Origin: Flavobacterium ajazii
Lineage (GTDB): Bacteria > Bacteroidota > Bacteroidia > Flavobacteriales > Flavobacteriaceae
Assembly: GCF_010614725.1 (NCBI RefSeq)
Contig: NZ_JAAEHL010000003.1
Coordinates: forward strand, 124,001-188,000
DNA length: 64,000 bases
Direction: 5' to 3'
A program made the translations under genes and the position numbers. Below, one piece after another: positions 26,310 to 36,600 of the stretch (position 1 is its first letter; every line of letters starts with the position of its first letter). Under the pieces are notes generated by a model. That model saw only the letters and a list, made by a program, of their open reading frames with translations, was not told the DNA's origin and did no database searches.

Positions 26310-27695
26310 CTAAACCATATCTTCAGGTTTTACCCAGGCATCAAAATCTTCCGGGGTTATGTATCCTAAACGAACAGCTTCTTCTTTAAGTGTTGTTCCG
26401 TTTTTATGAGCAGTCTGAGCTATTTCAGCAGCTTTGTAATACCCTATTTTTGTATTTAAGGCTGTTACCAACATCAATGAGTTATCTACCAGTTCTTTGA
26501 TACGTTTGTAATTTGGTTCAATTCCCTGAGCGCAATGTTCATCAAATGATACACAGGCATCGCCTAACAATCTTGCTGACTGTAAAAAGTTTGCTGCCAT
26601 AACAGGCTTGAAAACATTCAATTCATAATGTCCCTGCATTCCTCCTACAGCAATTGCTACATCATTTCCAATGACCTGAGCGCAAACCATTGTTAGAGCT
26701 TCGCACTGGGTTGGATTTACTTTTCCAGGCATGATGGATGAACCCGGTTCATTTTCCGGGATATGAATTTCGCCGATTCCGGAACGCGGACCTGAAGCCA
26801 GCATCCTGACATCATTTGCTATTTTATTTAAAGCTACAGCCAATTGTTTTAACGCTCCGTGGGTTTCAACAATGGCATCGTGTGCAGCCAAAGCTTCAAA
26901 TTTGTTTTCGGCAGTTACAAAAGGGTGTCCCGTGAATTGAGCAATGTATTCGGCTACTTTTACATCATAGCCTTTTGGAGTGTTAAGTCCCGTACCTACA
27001 GCTGTTCCGCCTAAAGCAATTTCAGATAAATGTGCTAATGTATTTTTAAGCGCTTTTAAACCATAAGCTAACTGAGCAGCATAACCTGAAATTTCTTGTC
27101 CCAGAGTTAAAGGCGTTGCGTCCATTAAGTGAGTACGGCCAATTTTTATAACGTCTTTAAATTCGGCTGCTTTTTTGACTAATGTAGCATGCAGTTTCTC
27201 AACTCCAGGAATTGTGGTTTCTACCACCACTTTATAAGCTGCAATATGCATTCCGGTTGGAAAAGTATCGTTTGATGACTGAGATTTGTTTACGTCATCA
27301 TTTGCTTTTATGAATTGCTCACCTTCTCCAATTTCAAATCCTTTTAGAACCTGAGCACGATTCGCAATTACTTCATTGACGTTCATATTACTTTGCGTCC
27401 CTGAACCGGTCTGCCAGATTACAAGCGGAAACTGATCGTCTAGTTTGCCATCTAAAATTTCATCGCAAACTGTTGCAATCGCATCTCTTTTTTCGATTGG
27501 TAAAACGCCTAAATCATAATTGGTATAAGCAGCCGCTTTTTTTAGATAGGCAAATCCTTCTATGATTTCCTTTGGCATCGAACCTGCATCGCCAATTTTA
27601 AAATTATTTCTGGAACGTTCTGTTTGTGCACCCCAATACTTATCGGCAGGGACCTGAACTTCGCCCATGGTGTCTTTTTCTATTCTGTATTTCAT
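26310..27695 (-). CDS. fumC: Class II fumarate hydratase
   Basis: A 461-aa iron-independent fumarase of the TCA cycle, converting fumarate and malate. The superfamily signature [15 protein letters not shown] lies near residues 317-331. The substrate-binding segments [12 protein letters not shown] (near 96) and the [14 protein letters not shown] block near 186 are intact. Length is normal for the family. It stands alone, with a terminator at 26231-26270 and a structured RNA 76 nt upstream of its start on the same strand, which may lie in its leader. Confidence 0.95.
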   Translation of the reverse strand: MKYRIEKDTMGEVQVPADKYWGAQTERSRNNFKIGDAGSMPKEIIEGFAYLKKAAAYTNYDLGVLPIEKRDAIATVCDEILDGKLDDQFPLVIWQTGSGTQSNMNVNEVIANRAQVLKGFEIGEGEQFIKANDDVNKSQSSNDTFPTGMHIAAYKVVVETTIPGVEKLHATLVKKAAEFKDVIKIGRTHLMDATPLTLGQEISGYAAQLAYGLKALKNTLAHLSEIALGGTAVGTGLNTPKGYDVKVAEYIAQFTGHPFVTAENKFEALAAHDAIVETHGALKQLAVALNKIANDVRMLASGPRSGIGEIHIPENEPGSSIMPGKVNPTQCEALTMVCAQVIGNDVAIAVGGMQGHYELNVFKPVMAANFLQSARLLGDACVSFDEHCAQGIEPNYKRIKELVDNSLMLVTALNTKIGYYKAAEIAQTAHKNGTTLKEEAVRLGYITPEDFDAWVKPEDMV

Positions 27696-27770
27696 TTTGT
27701 AGTTTGTAAAATGTGAAATGTTATTTATGAGATTTAAAAACTGAAGTTTCTTTTTGAAAACGAGTGTTTT

Positions 27771-27846
27771 AGCCCTGATGGAAGCGACATCCTTTTATGC
27801 CGGGGTTCGGCACAAAAGATATAGCGGACAGCAGGAATAGGCTCCT
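27771..27846 (-). ncRNA. Structured RNA upstream of fumC, candidate Flavo-1 RNA
   Basis: On the minus strand this conserved-looking segment begins AGGAGCC and ends AGGGCT. AGCC (27771-27774) and GGCT (27840-27843) close it. A central ~13-bp hairpin is formed by ATCTTTTGTGCCG and CGGCATAAAAG, with a GU pair only on this strand. I recall very similar elements in many flavobacterial intergenic regions, matching the Flavo-1 noncoding RNA in general look; this needs a covariance search. It could be independent or part of the fumC leader. No coding frame spans it. Confidence 0.6.
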
Positions 27847-27881
27847 GAAAATTATTATGATTTTCTATGAAGTCTTTATTT

Positions 27882-27890
27882 AAAAGGTTT
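27882..27890 (-). promoter_or_regulatory. AAACCTTTT element upstream of the structured RNA
   Basis: AAACCTTTT on the minus strand, about 36 nt before the 5' side of the RNA at 27846. It is identical to the core of the element found upstream of the ECF sigma gene and the following gene. The distance suits a -35 box for the RNA, but a chance match is possible. Confidence 0.3.
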
Positions 27891-27970
27891 CGCATTCAAA
27901 AAAAAGCTTATTTAAAATGAGTATAAATATACATATAAATGTTATTTTACGAAAATTGATTTGGTTTTTA

Positions 27971-28001
27971 TTGCTAACGAAAGATATATAACCTACATTT
28001 G
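27971..28001 (+). promoter_or_regulatory. Promoter of the 59-aa membrane protein gene
   Basis: TTG at 27971-27973 and TACATTTG at 27994-28001 with a 20-nt spacer fit the Bacteroidetes TTG/TAnnTTTG promoter. The ATG follows 27 nt after the -7 box. Confidence 0.65.
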
Positions 28002-28028
28002 CCATAACATTCAAAAATTCCGGAAAAC

Positions 28029-28208
28029 ATGTTTGAATTTTCACAGTACTTAGGTTTTTTACTTTTCTTAACCATACTAACTATAGGGTTTTGGTTAATG
28101 TTTTTCTTAGTTGGTTTCGTATCTTATTGGGTTACGGGAGCTAGCTGGGAAATGTTCAAAGAAAAAAGAGCCAAAAAAAGACAAGAAGAACAATCAGTTA
28201 AACTTTAA
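28029..28208 (+). CDS. 59-aa single-span membrane protein
   Basis: A short gene, ATG 28029 to TAA 28208, encoding MFEFSQYLGFLLF then a long hydrophobic stretch (residues ~8-36) and a basic cytoplasmic tail (KEKRAKKRQEEQ). It has its own promoter (27971-28001) and terminator (28219-28252), which is good evidence that it is a real gene. It lies between fumC and the TonB-type receptor, both on the other strand. Function unknown; no named family recognised. Confidence 0.75.
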   Translation: MFEFSQYLGFLLFLTILTIGFWLMFFLVGFVSYWVTGASWEMFKEKRAKKRQEEQSVKL

Positions 28209-28218
28209 TTGATTTCAT

Positions 28219-28252
28219 AAAAAAGGACCCGCTAAAACGAGTCCTTTTTTTT
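28219..28252 (+). terminator. Terminator of the 59-aa gene
   Basis: AAAAAAGGAC (28219-28228) pairs with GTCCTTTTTT (28241-28250), followed by more Ts. It lies 10 nt after the stop codon. Confidence 0.85.
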
Positions 28253-28284
28253 ATGCTAAAAAAAAGCAAATGCCAATAAAAACG

Positions 28285-28325
28285 AAATTCCAAATTCCAA
28301 CTTTTACATTTGGAATTTGGAATTT
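28285..28325. repeat. 16-bp inverted repeat, possible terminator of the TonB-type receptor gene
   Basis: A perfect 16-bp inverted repeat, AAATTCCAAATTCCAA (28285-28300) with TTGGAATTTGGAATTT (28310-28325), loop 9 nt. Each arm itself holds a tandem ATTCCAA. It lies just after the 3' end of the receptor gene on the minus strand. This kind of sequence recurs in flavobacterial intergenic regions as I remember them, so it may be a dispersed palindrome. Confidence 0.6.
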
Positions 28326-28348
28326 AAAGTTTTGAAATTTAACCTGTC

Positions 28349-30871
28349 TTATCCAGGGAAATCTCCACCGCCTTCACCTTCATTTCTCGGTGCTGCGTTT
28401 TTATCTCTTTCTCCTTTTGGCTTGTTGAAACGATATGTAAATGACAAATTGAACTGACGCTTACGAAACTGGAATTCATTGTAAGAGGTCTGAGTTTTTA
28501 CAGACGGCTCTACATTATCATCATAAAGATTAGTATAAGACCTCATGACTCTCGAGTTGAAAATATCACTAATATTGAAAGCAATTGTAGCCTTATCTTT
28601 TAAAACATCTTTACTGAAAGCTGTGTTTAAACCAAACTGATCTAAATTTCTGCCTTGTGCCGTTTTTTGCTGTCCGTTGTAAGTACCGTTTAACTGCCAG
28701 TCAATTTTGTATGGCAGGGTAATTTTAGAACTCATTCTGGCAAACCATGTATTGGCCTGATTATCTAAATTTTGCACAACAAGATTACCTTTATTGTCTG
28801 TATAGCTATTTTCTCCGGTTGTTTTTACGTTATAAAAATTAAAATTACTGTTTAACTTCCACCATTTGAATGGGGTATAATTGAATGTAAATTCAAAACC
28901 AAATTTTTGCTCTTTACCTAAATTGATAGGACTGCTTTTAATAACCGGAATACCGTCAACTGTTTCTCCCGGCAACGGAGTTACAACATCACCATCAGGA
29001 GTTACAACATCACCTGTTGGCATTCGTACGAAACTGAAAACATTTTTTGTATCTTCAAAATAAGCTGATGTGCTAAAAGTTACTTTATCCCAACGTTTTA
29101 GGTAACCAACATCATATTTATCAGTCAGCGAAGGATTTAAATCCGGATTTCCCTGAAAAATATTGACATTACTGGCGTAGTTTACCGCCGGATTCATAAA
29201 ACGTCCTCTCGGTCTGGTTAAACGCTTACTATAACTTGCAGTAAAATTGCTCTGGTCTGAAATTTCATAACTTACAAAAGCACTTGGAAATAAGTTATTG
29301 TAATTTTTAGTATTGAAGTCCTTAGGGTCCTGTAACAAATTAACCTCAATATTGGTATCCTCCCAGCGTAACCCGAATAAGTACGAAAATTTATTTACTT
29401 TGAAACCATAAGAAGTATAAAGCGCATTTATGTTTTCCTTGTATTCTAAAGTGTTGGACAGGTCTGAAATCGGAGTATCAGAATCTTGATCACGAACAGA
29501 ATATACGTTATTTAAATCTCCAAAACTTCCTTTGTATCCTACTTCAAACTGACTGCCCTCACCTAAAGGAAGAACATAATCCGCCTGTAGCTGAATTTGT
29601 TTTTGCACCTGATTATTTAAAGTGGTATTAAAATTAGGCGATGCTGTAATCACACTATTGCTATCATCAGTATTACGTGAAATCGATAAATCGGCAGTAA
29701 GTTTGTGTCCTTTATCGTTGAAGTTTTTGATTAAGTTGGATGTATATTCTACGTTTTCACTTCCGGTATCTCCATTATTTAATCGATATGAATTTCCTGT
29801 AGATACGCGATTAGCATCGTAATTATAATAATTGATCAGATCTCTGTCTTCACCGGTGTTTTTTTGGTAATTGATGGCATTTGTCCAGAAAGTAGTTGGA
29901 GTGATTGACCATTCTATTCCGGCTCTTCCATTAAAACCATCTCTTGTTCTTTTGGTGTCACGGGTTTCATCCAGATAACCTTTTGTAGAACCGTCTGCGT
30001 TAAAGTATTCTGAATTGGTTTTTCCCGCACCTTCGTTTGTTCTGTAGTTATAACCTGCTGTAGCGAAATAATTAAATTTCTCTGTTTTATAATTCAGATT
30101 CGCACTTAAACCATACGTCTCAGGAATACCTGTTGAAGCAATAAAAGTTCCGTTGAATCCCTGATTTTTACCTTTTTTAAGAATAATATTAATCAATCCC
30201 GAGCCTCCTTCTGCATCATATCGTGCTGATGGATTAGTAATTACCTCAACTTTATCAATAGCATCTGCCGGAAGCTGGCGTAAAGCTTCTGCAATATTGA
30301 TTGCATTTGAAGGTCTTCCGTCAATTAAAATTCGGATATTATCACTTCCTCTTAAGCTTACATTCCCTTCTGTATCAACCGAAACTGACGGAACGTTATC
30401 CAGAACATCACTAACCGTCCCTCCTTTTACCATCATGTCCTGCCCTACATTATAAACCTTTTTGTCCAGTTTTATTTCAACAGATGATTTTTCGGCACGA
30501 ACCACAACTTCATTCAATTGTGCAGCATCTTCAGACAAGTTTACGACTCCTAAATCAGTATCAGCAGAAATGCTTTTTGCTTTGATTTCAGTAGCTTTAA
30601 ACGAAATAAATTCAACTTTGATATCATAAGTCCCGGGAGGAACTGCTAAATCAAATTCCCCTTTCGGATTTGTAATTCCACCTGCAACTACTTTTGTCTG
30701 ATTAACGGGTGTAATCGAGATTGTAGCATATTCCAGTGGCTGTTTTGTCACTTTTTCTAAAACTTTCCCCGTAACTTTTACTTTGTTTTGTCCCGAGGGC
30801 GGATGTTGTGCATAGTTACATAATCCTGAAAGCAGCAATAGGGTTAATATTGCAAATTTGATTTTTTTCAT
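28349..30871 (-). CDS. TonB-dependent receptor-type outer-membrane protein with carboxypeptidase-like domain
   Basis: An 840-aa outer-membrane protein. Signal peptide MKKIKFAILTLLLLSGLCNYAQ; CarboxypepD_reg-like domain (KVTGKVLEKVTKQPLEYATI) at about 28-110; plug domain with VLDNVPSVSVDTEGNVSLRGS and the ITNPSARYDAEGGSGLINI block at about 140-230; then a long beta-barrel (OMP_b-brl_3 type). It probably binds or imports a ligand, which cannot be named. The frame is open to 30907, but ATG 30871 gives a clean signal peptide and the -7 box at 30905-30912 would overlap the longer start. The C-terminus is Gly/Glu/Asn-rich. No SusD partner lies beside it. Confidence 0.9.
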   Translation of the reverse strand: MKKIKFAILTLLLLSGLCNYAQHPPSGQNKVKVTGKVLEKVTKQPLEYATISITPVNQTKVVAGGITNPKGEFDLAVPPGTYDIKVEFISFKATEIKAKSISADTDLGVVNLSEDAAQLNEVVVRAEKSSVEIKLDKKVYNVGQDMMVKGGTVSDVLDNVPSVSVDTEGNVSLRGSDNIRILIDGRPSNAINIAEALRQLPADAIDKVEVITNPSARYDAEGGSGLINIILKKGKNQGFNGTFIASTGIPETYGLSANLNYKTEKFNYFATAGYNYRTNEGAGKTNSEYFNADGSTKGYLDETRDTKRTRDGFNGRAGIEWSITPTTFWTNAINYQKNTGEDRDLINYYNYDANRVSTGNSYRLNNGDTGSENVEYTSNLIKNFNDKGHKLTADLSISRNTDDSNSVITASPNFNTTLNNQVQKQIQLQADYVLPLGEGSQFEVGYKGSFGDLNNVYSVRDQDSDTPISDLSNTLEYKENINALYTSYGFKVNKFSYLFGLRWEDTNIEVNLLQDPKDFNTKNYNNLFPSAFVSYEISDQSNFTASYSKRLTRPRGRFMNPAVNYASNVNIFQGNPDLNPSLTDKYDVGYLKRWDKVTFSTSAYFEDTKNVFSFVRMPTGDVVTPDGDVVTPLPGETVDGIPVIKSSPINLGKEQKFGFEFTFNYTPFKWWKLNSNFNFYNVKTTGENSYTDNKGNLVVQNLDNQANTWFARMSSKITLPYKIDWQLNGTYNGQQKTAQGRNLDQFGLNTAFSKDVLKDKATIAFNISDIFNSRVMRSYTNLYDDNVEPSVKTQTSYNEFQFRKRQFNLSFTYRFNKPKGERDKNAAPRNEGEGGGDFPG

Positions 30872-30904
30872 TATTTTTCTGGTATTTCTTTTCTTTTTAG
30901 ACCG

Positions 30905-30912
30905 CAAATATA
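30905..30912 (-). promoter_or_regulatory. -7 promoter box of the TonB-type receptor gene
   Basis: TATATTTG on the minus strand, 33 nt before ATG 30871. A TTG on the same strand at 30938-30940 is 25 nt away, longer than usual. It supports the shorter start of the receptor. Confidence 0.5.
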
Positions 30913-30960
30913 GCTTTTGGTTTAAAAGAGTAAATCACAAAAAAATGTTAATCAGGCATT

Positions 30961-31311
30961 TTATATTTCTTCTAAAAAAGAAGCGACTTTATCCAGATCA
31001 CGGCCAATTATAGCTTTACCATCTTTTATTACAATTGGTCTTTCTATCAAAATCGGGTTATCCGTCATAGCCTGAATAACTTGCGAGTCTGTCAGGGTTT
31101 TTCCTTTATATTCTTCAATCCAGATTTTTTCTTTAACCCTAACTAATTCAATTGGCTTCAGATTTAATTTTTCGATTAAACTTTTCAGCTCCTCAAAAGT
31201 TGGCGCTTCAGTAAGATATGGAATAATTTCATAGTCCTGTTTTGCATCATCCAGAAAAGCCAGACAACTTCTTGATTTTCCACATCGTGGATTATGGTAA
31301 ACTTGTATCAT
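30961..31311 (-). CDS. arsC: ArsC/Spx-family glutaredoxin-type reductase
   Basis: A 116-aa thioredoxin-fold protein of the ArsC family. It starts MIQVYHNPRCGKSR with the active-site Cys10 in the NPRCGKS loop. The conserved LIERPIVI segment near residue 90 carries the anion-binding arginine. This family reduces arsenate to arsenite with glutaredoxin/glutathione, but in Bacteroidota many members are housekeeping proteins of unproved substrate. No arsB, arsR or acr3 lies nearby, so arsenic resistance is uncertain. It is 54 nt upstream of the TonB-type receptor frame's open start, on the same strand. Confidence 0.85.
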   Translation of the reverse strand: MIQVYHNPRCGKSRSCLAFLDDAKQDYEIIPYLTEAPTFEELKSLIEKLNLKPIELVRVKEKIWIEEYKGKTLTDSQVIQAMTDNPILIERPIVIKDGKAIIGRDLDKVASFLEEI

Positions 31312-31422
31312 TTTATTTTTTTAAGATGTTCTAAAATAATTGGGCTAAAAAAAGGTATTTTAGCAATCCCCAAAAATAAGATTTACTTATTAATTAGAAC
31401 TCCATTTTAAATTTTAAATAAC

Positions 31423-32376
31423 ATGTTTTTAGAACAAGGAATTAAACCTGAAAATAAATTCTGGAAATATCTTTTAGGCTCAGTAGTCATAATATCGGCA
31501 TCGGTTTTTGGTCAGTTCCCTTTATGGCTGGCGGTACAATATGAAACCCTGATCAACAAAAAACCTGAACCGGAAAATGATAAAATGCTAATGAAAATGT
31601 TTGATTCCAACCTGACTTTATTTTTAGTTATGGTTTCGTTTGCTTTTGCCTTGGCAGGAGTTTATTACGTTGTCAGATACATGCATCATCAAAGTTTCTT
31701 ATCTGTAACAACTTCGCGAAAAAAAGCAGACATCAAACGTATTTTGTTTTCTTTTTTATTATGGGCAGGATTTTCTATACTGAGCTTTTTGTTTGTTTAT
31801 TTACAATCGCCTGAAAACTTTATTTTTAATTTCAAACCAATTCCTTTTCTACTATTAGTTGTTATTGGAACCCTGATGATTCCGATACAAACCAGTACCG
31901 AAGAATATATTTTCAGAGGCTATTTAATGCAGGGCTTTGCTAATTTAGCAAAGAACAAATGGTTTCCGTTATTCATGACATCGCTTATATTTGGTTCACT
32001 GCATTGGTACAATCCTGAAGTTGAAAAAATGGGTAATATTATTATGATTTATTATATAGGTACCGGATTTTTTTTAGGAATTATTACTTTAATGGATGAA
32101 GGTATGGAACTCGCACTTGGTTTTCATGCTGCCAATAATCTGATAGGCGCTTTACTTGTAACTTCAGACTGGACAGTTTTTCAAACCTATTCTCTTTTTA
32201 TTGATAAATCTGAACCTTCTGCCGGGTTTGATGTTATATTACCTGTAGTTATCATCTACCCTATTTTGCTTTTTATTTTCAGCAAAAAATACAACTGGAC
32301 AAACTGGAAAGAAAAATTAACCGGAAACATCAAAAAAACAGACGATGAAGTGACCGAATTTTTAAATTTAAATTAA
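31423..32376 (+). CDS. CPBP intramembrane glutamic endopeptidase
   Basis: A 317-aa polytopic membrane protein of the CPBP/Abi (CAAX-protease-like) family. Motif 1 is STEEYIFRGYL near residues 159-169 (EExxxR), motif 2 FGSLHWY near 191-197, and motif 3 FHAANNLIGA near 233-242, giving all expected catalytic Glu, His and Asn residues. About eight hydrophobic helices surround them. Substrates are not known; roles in peptide or prenylated-protein cleavage are family-level knowledge. It is 6 nt upstream of menE, so the two are probably co-transcribed. Confidence 0.88.
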   Translation: MFLEQGIKPENKFWKYLLGSVVIISASVFGQFPLWLAVQYETLINKKPEPENDKMLMKMFDSNLTLFLVMVSFAFALAGVYYVVRYMHHQSFLSVTTSRKKADIKRILFSFLLWAGFSILSFLFVYLQSPENFIFNFKPIPFLLLVVIGTLMIPIQTSTEEYIFRGYLMQGFANLAKNKWFPLFMTSLIFGSLHWYNPEVEKMGNIIMIYYIGTGFFLGIITLMDEGMELALGFHAANNLIGALLVTSDWTVFQTYSLFIDKSEPSAGFDVILPVVIIYPILLFIFSKKYNWTNWKEKLTGNIKKTDDEVTEFLNLN

Positions 32377-32382
32377 TACACC

Positions 32383-33423
32383 ATGCTAAACCTTACTCAT
32401 AAAAACGTTCATAATTATTTTAAAATAAATGGTTATCATTTAAACGGAGACGATTTACGTTCTGTTGCTTATAGCTATGTTAAGGAAGGCGATGCCAACG
32501 AACAGGCTATTGGAGAGTTTTTACTGGACTGGTTTGATGAAAAAGAATATATCGAAATGAAAACATCCGGAACCACAGGACTTCCTAAACTGGTTCGGTT
32601 ACAAAAACAAGCCATGATACAATCAGCATTGGCAACAGGTGATTTTTTCGGTTTAAAACCCGGGGACAAAGCTTTACTTTGTCTTCCGGTAAAATTTATC
32701 GCCGGTAAAATGATGCTCGTACGAAGTTTTATTCTGGGTTTGGAGTTAGATGTTACAGAACCCAGCACAACTCCGTTAGCCTCAAATGACAAATTGTATG
32801 ATTTTGTAGCAATGGTACCTTTGCAGGTTCAAAATTCGATTGAAGCATTAAAAAATGTCAAAAAATTAATTGTTGGCGGGGCTAAAATGGATTCAGTTCT
32901 GGAAGAAAAAGTTTTGTCATTAAAAACTGAAATTTACGAAACCTACGGAATGACCGAAACTATCACTCATATTGCTGCTAAGAAAGTAGGAGAAAAAGCT
33001 TTTAGCGTTCTGCCAAACGTAAAAATTGCCCAGGACAGCAGAGGCTGCTTGGCGATTACAGTTCCTGCTATTTCCGACAATCCCATAATTACCAATGATC
33101 TGATTGAATTTGTAAAAGAAAATCAATTTGTTTTTTTAGGAAGAATTGACAATGTAATTAACAGTGGCGGTGTAAAATTAATCCCTGAACAAATTGAAGC
33201 AAAACTAATTGATAAAATTAATTCCAGATTCTTTGTTACCGGAATCCCGGATTCTGTTTTGGGAGAAAAATTAATTTTGGTTATTGAAGGAGAAAAAAAC
33301 GATTTTCCAGCTGATTTTTTTGATGTTTTAGACAAATATGAAAAACCAAAAGAAATCGTTTTTGTCCCTAAATTTAAGGAAAACGAAAACGGAAAATTGT
33401 TGCGCAAGCCAAGTTTACACTAA
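32383..33423 (+). CDS. menE: o-Succinylbenzoate-CoA ligase, short Bacteroidota type
   Basis: A 346-aa adenylate-forming enzyme. The AMP-binding P-loop is MKTSGTTGLPK near residues 58-68, the A5 motif YGMTET near 188-193 and the A7-A8 region FLGRIDNVINSGGVKL near 248-263. It is shorter than typical acyl-CoA ligases (~450-550 aa), as is usual for MenE in Bacteroidota. It activates o-succinylbenzoate for menaquinone synthesis. An isochorismate synthase of the same pathway lies ~16 kb away at 49736. It follows the CPBP protease with 6 nt between. Confidence 0.85.
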   Translation: MLNLTHKNVHNYFKINGYHLNGDDLRSVAYSYVKEGDANEQAIGEFLLDWFDEKEYIEMKTSGTTGLPKLVRLQKQAMIQSALATGDFFGLKPGDKALLCLPVKFIAGKMMLVRSFILGLELDVTEPSTTPLASNDKLYDFVAMVPLQVQNSIEALKNVKKLIVGGAKMDSVLEEKVLSLKTEIYETYGMTETITHIAAKKVGEKAFSVLPNVKIAQDSRGCLAITVPAISDNPIITNDLIEFVKENQFVFLGRIDNVINSGGVKLIPEQIEAKLIDKINSRFFVTGIPDSVLGEKLILVIEGEKNDFPADFFDVLDKYEKPKEIVFVPKFKENENGKLLRKPSLH

Positions 33424-33577
33424 TAAACAAAGGGCAGTCTAAAAAAAAATAGAATACCCAAAAAGTTATACACTCAGGCCTTTTCTTTTGGTAAAATCAT
33501 ATTTTCTAAAAATTAATAAACTACTTTTTTCGAAATACAAAAGCTGCTCTAAGCATAGATAAAGTATGAATTATATC

Positions 33578-33608
33578 AAAAATCCATTCGCATAACGAAT
33601 GGATTTTT
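33578..33608. terminator. Bidirectional terminator
   Basis: A perfect 13-bp stem, AAAAATCCATTCG (33578-33590) with CGAATGGATTTTT (33596-33608), with T-runs available on both strands. It separates the convergent menE and giant surface-protein genes. Confidence 0.9.
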
Positions 33609-33662
33609 TATTCTTAAAATATTCAGACTTAAAAATCCCGTTTCCAATTGGAGAAAAGATAA

Positions 33663-36600
33663 TTAGTGTTTCTTTATTACCTTAAAATTGCTTGTATTGC
33701 CATTTTCGATGATTTTTACAAAATAAACACCATCGGCTTTATCTGAAATATCTATTTTATTTGTTCCCGAATTTACTTTTTTTGTTATTAGTAGTTGTCC
33801 TAAACTATTATAAATTTCAAGTTGCTTATCCGATGGAGGTTGCAAATAAAATATCCCAGTGCTTGGATTTGGATAGATTTTTATACTTGATCGGGCTTCA
33901 AAATCATCTGTTTTTAAAGATGTAATTGTTACACAATCGCTTATAATTGGAACAGAACAAGCCACAATTAAACGAACTGCATATTGACCTGAAGTTGTCG
34001 GTGTGAAAAATTGATTTGTTTCACCTGTTATTTCAGTACCATCACAGTTGAGCCATTGATAACCTATTCCTGACTGATCGGCTGTTAGTACACCATTATT
34101 TTGATTAACAGTAGTCAGGATATTTACTGGTATTGCAGTTATGGTCAAATCCAGTTTTTCGGTCACACAATTGTTTGTTGTTCCTGTATATATTCCGGAT
34201 TGCGTATAGGTTTGATTGTTCCAGGTATAACTTCCGCAGGCAGTAATCTGAGTTATATTATCTGAGTTTGGTGTGATAGTTAAATCTAGCTTTTCGGTAA
34301 CACAATTGTTTGTTACTCCTGTGTAAATTCCGGATTGCGTATAGGTTTGATTGTTCCAGGTGTAACTTCCGCAGGCAGTAATCTGAGTTACATTATCGGA
34401 GTTTGGCGTAATGGTCAAATCTAATTTTTCGGTCACACAATTGTTTGTTGTTCCAGTGTAAATTCCCGATTGTGTATAGGTTTGATTGTTCCAGGTGTAA
34501 CTTCCACAGGCAGAAATCTGAGTTATATTATCTGAACTTTGGACTATAGAAACGGTAATTGCAACGGTCTCTGCTGTTGCACTATTGGCAGGTGTAAAAG
34601 TATAAAGAGTAGTTGTTGTTGTATTTACAGCCGGTGACCATGTTCCGGTTATACCATTATTGGATATAGTTGGCAATGTGAAATTATTGCCGGAACATAT
34701 TGGGTCAATTGCAGCAAAAGTTGGTACAGCCTTTCTGTAAATTGTAAGGGTATAGATTTTTTCCTCCCCGTTTTGCGCCGTAACTTTTACTTCAATGGTA
34801 TTACTGCCTACATTTAAATCCAAAACATCAGAAGCAGTTCCACTTGCTATAGCTATGTATCCAGCTCCATTTAGCTGCAATTTTGCTGATGCTAATGTAT
34901 TTTCCAACGTTGGTGTTACCGTTATAGTATTGGTTTGATTACTTACAGAAGCAGTATAATTTGTAACTGAAGACGAGAAGCCTGGAGAAAAGATACCATC
35001 GCTTATTGTTAATGCAGTTAAAGAAGCATTGTTATTATTATAGTAATTTTTTTGAGACTCTTCAACTGTTTGTCTGTCTACTGTACTCAATACACTATTA
35101 AAAAGAATGAGTTCTGTTGTCCAGAAGTTACCGGAACCGCCCCCATCATTTCGATTGCCTATTTGTAAAGCATTGCCATTATCAGCATAAGCAGAAATGG
35201 TATTACTGCTGCTTTGAACCCCATTCATATACGAATAATAAGTACCCGAAGAAGGAATAACAAACGAATATACAGATGCAGGCACGGAAATACTTATATC
35301 TGATCTGGTTGAACTATTGGCAATATTGACACTGGAACCTGATGTTATGCTGGCATTACCTGTATAAAATTCACCACCGTTATTTGTAAAATCAAAAGGA
35401 GCTGGATAATGGGTATTTGTATCAACAGAAGTTCCTGTTTTAGTTACCAATGATGATGGAGTACTGCTGTTTCCTTTTGCAAAACCTACCATAGAAGCCG
35501 CTGTGTCAAAAAGAGTAGTTTTGGCTGTAGCCAGATGAGCAGTACCAAAATACAGGGCTGGTCTCTTATTTAAAACTTCTATTATACCTCCATTTACAAT
35601 TCGGGGCTGTAGGTTGATATTGGTTTGTTCTACATGATTTTCATTACCGCTTTGGTCGTACCATTTAGTTACAAAACCACTTGAATTGCCAGTAAAAGTT
35701 TTTAAAGCATCAGTATCAAGTTCTCCATTGGTATTAAAACCAATATCCAGTAAAGTATTGTCACTGCTTCGGCGAACTTTTATGGCATAACCACTGTATG
35801 TACTGGCCAGTTTACGAAGAGAATAAGCTGTTGTCGCAAGTGTTGTATTAGATAATCCAACATTATCAAGTACCGTAACTATTCTGTTTATTTTTAGGGT
35901 ATAAGTTTTGGTCTCTGCATTTTGTGCTGTAACTTTTATTTCAATTGTATTAAGTCCTTCAGCCAAAGTTAAGGAGCCAGAAGCACTTCCGCTTATTACA
36001 GTATTATAACCGTTTCCGTTTACCTGTACTTGTACCGTTGCAAATAGATCTTCTACTGTTGGTGTGATTGTGATGTCTGATATATTAGAAACAGTTGCAG
36101 TGTATGCTGTAGTTCCTGTTGCAAAAGCCGGACTTATTATTCCTGCTGTTGTGGTTAAAGTACTTAAATTGGAATTATTATTTGTATTACGAAATATAGA
36201 AATGGTATTACTTTCTGAACTGCTCATAATTAAATCAGGTTTTCCATCGCCATCTAAATCACCTATTGCAACTGAAGAATGATTATAAGTGGTTGTTAAA
36301 GTAACTTTAGGAGCAAAACTATCCGTATTAAAAGAGCCGATGGTTGCAGTATTACGAAGCAAATGAGCGATTTTAACCCCTACTTCTGTCGCGACTAAAT
36401 CAGGTTTACCATCACCATCAATATCTCCTATAGCAACGTCTGAAAAATTTATAAAATTAGTGGCTGCTATATCTACTTTTGGTTCAAAACTACTACTGGT
36501 TATACTGCCATTTGTTATTGCATTGCGAAGGATAGAAATGTATTTGGAATTTCTAAAAACTAAATCGGGTTTTCCATCTCCGTCTAAATCCCCTATTTTT

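Noticed and set aside
30961..31311. Arsenic resistance operon
   Set aside because: Only an ArsC-family protein is present, with no arsR, arsB or acr3 neighbours.
34141..34545. CRISPR array suggested by regular direct repeats
   Set aside because: The repeats are 135-bp in-frame coding units with no unique spacers and no cas genes.
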